Source: Peptococcaceae bacterium (lineage in GTDB: Bacteria > Bacillota > Peptococcia > DRI-13). From it: a stretch of 32,627 nucleotides of DNA. Location: contig JAIHAN010000014.1 in NCBI GenBank assembly GCA_020054815.1, positions 1 to 32,627 on the forward strand. Reading direction: 5' to 3'. The stretch's first letter is position 1. Each line of letters begins with the position of its first letter. Shown piece by piece: positions 32,123-32,627 of the stretch. The notes under the pieces are model-generated. The model did not search any database. It saw only the letters and a program-made list of their open reading frames with translations, and was not told the DNA's origin. Both the position numbers and the translations under genes were made by a program.

Positions 32123-32627
32123 ATGGGTACAATCAATCGTCAGCACGGCGGTAATCTTTTTAAAGCGTCCCAGGAGTACAAGAGAAGCCAATTTCTTGAC
32201 TTTAGTGCCAACATCAATCCCCTGGGACCCCCAACTTCTGTCTTAAAAGCTGTAGAAAAGAATCTGGCGCCTTTAATCGCAAATTATCCAGACCCTGACT
32301 GTGTCCAGCTAAAAACCGTCCTTGCTCATTACCTGGAAGTACGTAAAGAACATATTCTCGTGGGCAACGGCGCTTCCGAGCTGATTTTTCTTTTGCTGAA
32401 AGATTTGCTGCCTAAAAAAGTATTTATTCCTGTACCTACTTTTTCCGAATATACCAACGCTGCCCTGGCCTCTAAAGCGAAGATCGTCCAGGTCCCCTTA
32501 AAGGGGGAGGATTTCTCCATACTAAATGATGATTTTCTGGCTGAAGCAGGAAAAGGGGACCTGGTGATTATCTGTAACCCCAATAATCCTACCGGACAGC
32601 TTTTCAGTAAAAGTGCCCTTGCCAAAA
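32123..32627 (+). CDS. cobD: L-threonine-O-3-phosphate decarboxylase CobD, N-terminal part
   Basis: CobD is a PLP enzyme that decarboxylates L-threonine-3-phosphate to (R)-1-aminopropan-2-yl phosphate, used by CbiB. The gene runs off the window end; 168 codons are visible. They match a class I/II aminotransferase fold: HGGNLF near the N-terminus, DFSANINPLGPP, NYPDPDC, VGNGASELI, and ICNPNNPTGQL near residue 155. The PLP lysine would lie beyond the end. A histidinol-phosphate aminotransferase looks similar, but the HGGN start and the position after pduX favour CobD. The ATG is one base after the pduX stop, with AGGGGAGG 13 bases upstream. Confidence 0.92.
   Translation, partial: MGTINRQHGGNLFKASQEYKRSQFLDFSANINPLGPPTSVLKAVEKNLAPLIANYPDPDCVQLKTVLAHYLEVRKEHILVGNGASELIFLLLKDLLPKKVFIPVPTFSEYTNAALASKAKIVQVPLKGEDFSILNDDFLAEAGKGDLVIICNPNNPTGQLFSKSALAK

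Noticed and set aside
1-32627. CRISPR arrays, insertion sequences, phage or defence genes
   Set aside because: Read through on both strands; no repeat arrays, transposase motifs, attachment-like repeats or strand switches were found.

Overview
The window looks like part of the chromosome of an endospore-forming anaerobic Firmicute, most likely a Peptococcaceae-type member of the Clostridia (inference). The signs are SpoVS with a textbook sigma-H promoter, RNase Y and YmdB, a Gram-positive type LexA box at recA, strong AGGAGG ribosome sites, and the oxygen-independent (cbi) route to cobalamin behind a B12 riboswitch. Every gene I accept is on the + strand. I see no mobile element, CRISPR array, tRNA or rRNA.

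Left part (1-16.5 kb), housekeeping genes in short operons. The 3' end of a YgiQ radical SAM gene leads into rimO-pgsA-pgpA, which overlap and end at a hairpin terminator. Next comes a two-gene unit: a small membrane-anchored unknown protein overlapping by one base a short FtsH-like AAA/zinc protease, with its own terminator. A sigma-A promoter then drives cinA and a membrane metallophosphoesterase; a DEAD-box RNA helicase with a DbpA-type RNA-binding tail and the 2H phosphoesterase thpR follow. recA has a consensus promoter and a LexA box and is followed directly by recX. About 300 bp downstream is rny (RNase Y). That gap holds a promoter, a potentially structured leader and an intrinsic terminator just before the rny ribosome site, and rny seems to lack a usable canonical start codon. 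After rny and its terminator come an unknown 170-residue gene, a ymdB-type phosphoesterase, spoVS, an M19 dipeptidase and a PHP phosphoesterase.

Right part (17.35-32.6 kb), one long cobalamin operon. A promoter at the end of the PHP gene leads into a cobalamin riboswitch with a terminator expression platform. The genes then run: unknown 98-residue coiled-coil protein, cobU, cbiD, cbiE, cbiT, cbiL, cbiF, cbiG, cbiH, cbiJ, cbiX, cbiC, cbiP, cbiB, cbiA, a cobO-type adenosyltransferase, cobS, pduX and cobD (cut by the window end). Most junctions overlap or abut, so this is probably one transcript. Together they cover cobalt insertion, all ring methylations and the contraction, amidations, adenosylation, the threonine-derived aminopropanol arm, and nucleotide loop activation and closure. 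CobT, CobC, the sirohydrochlorin-forming enzymes and a cobalt transporter are not in view.

The points most worth a second look are the short FtsH-like protease with its overlapping membrane partner, the rny leader/attenuator with an apparent AUU start, the riboswitch-controlled coiled-coil gene at the head of the B12 operon, and the cysteine cluster in the adenosyltransferase.
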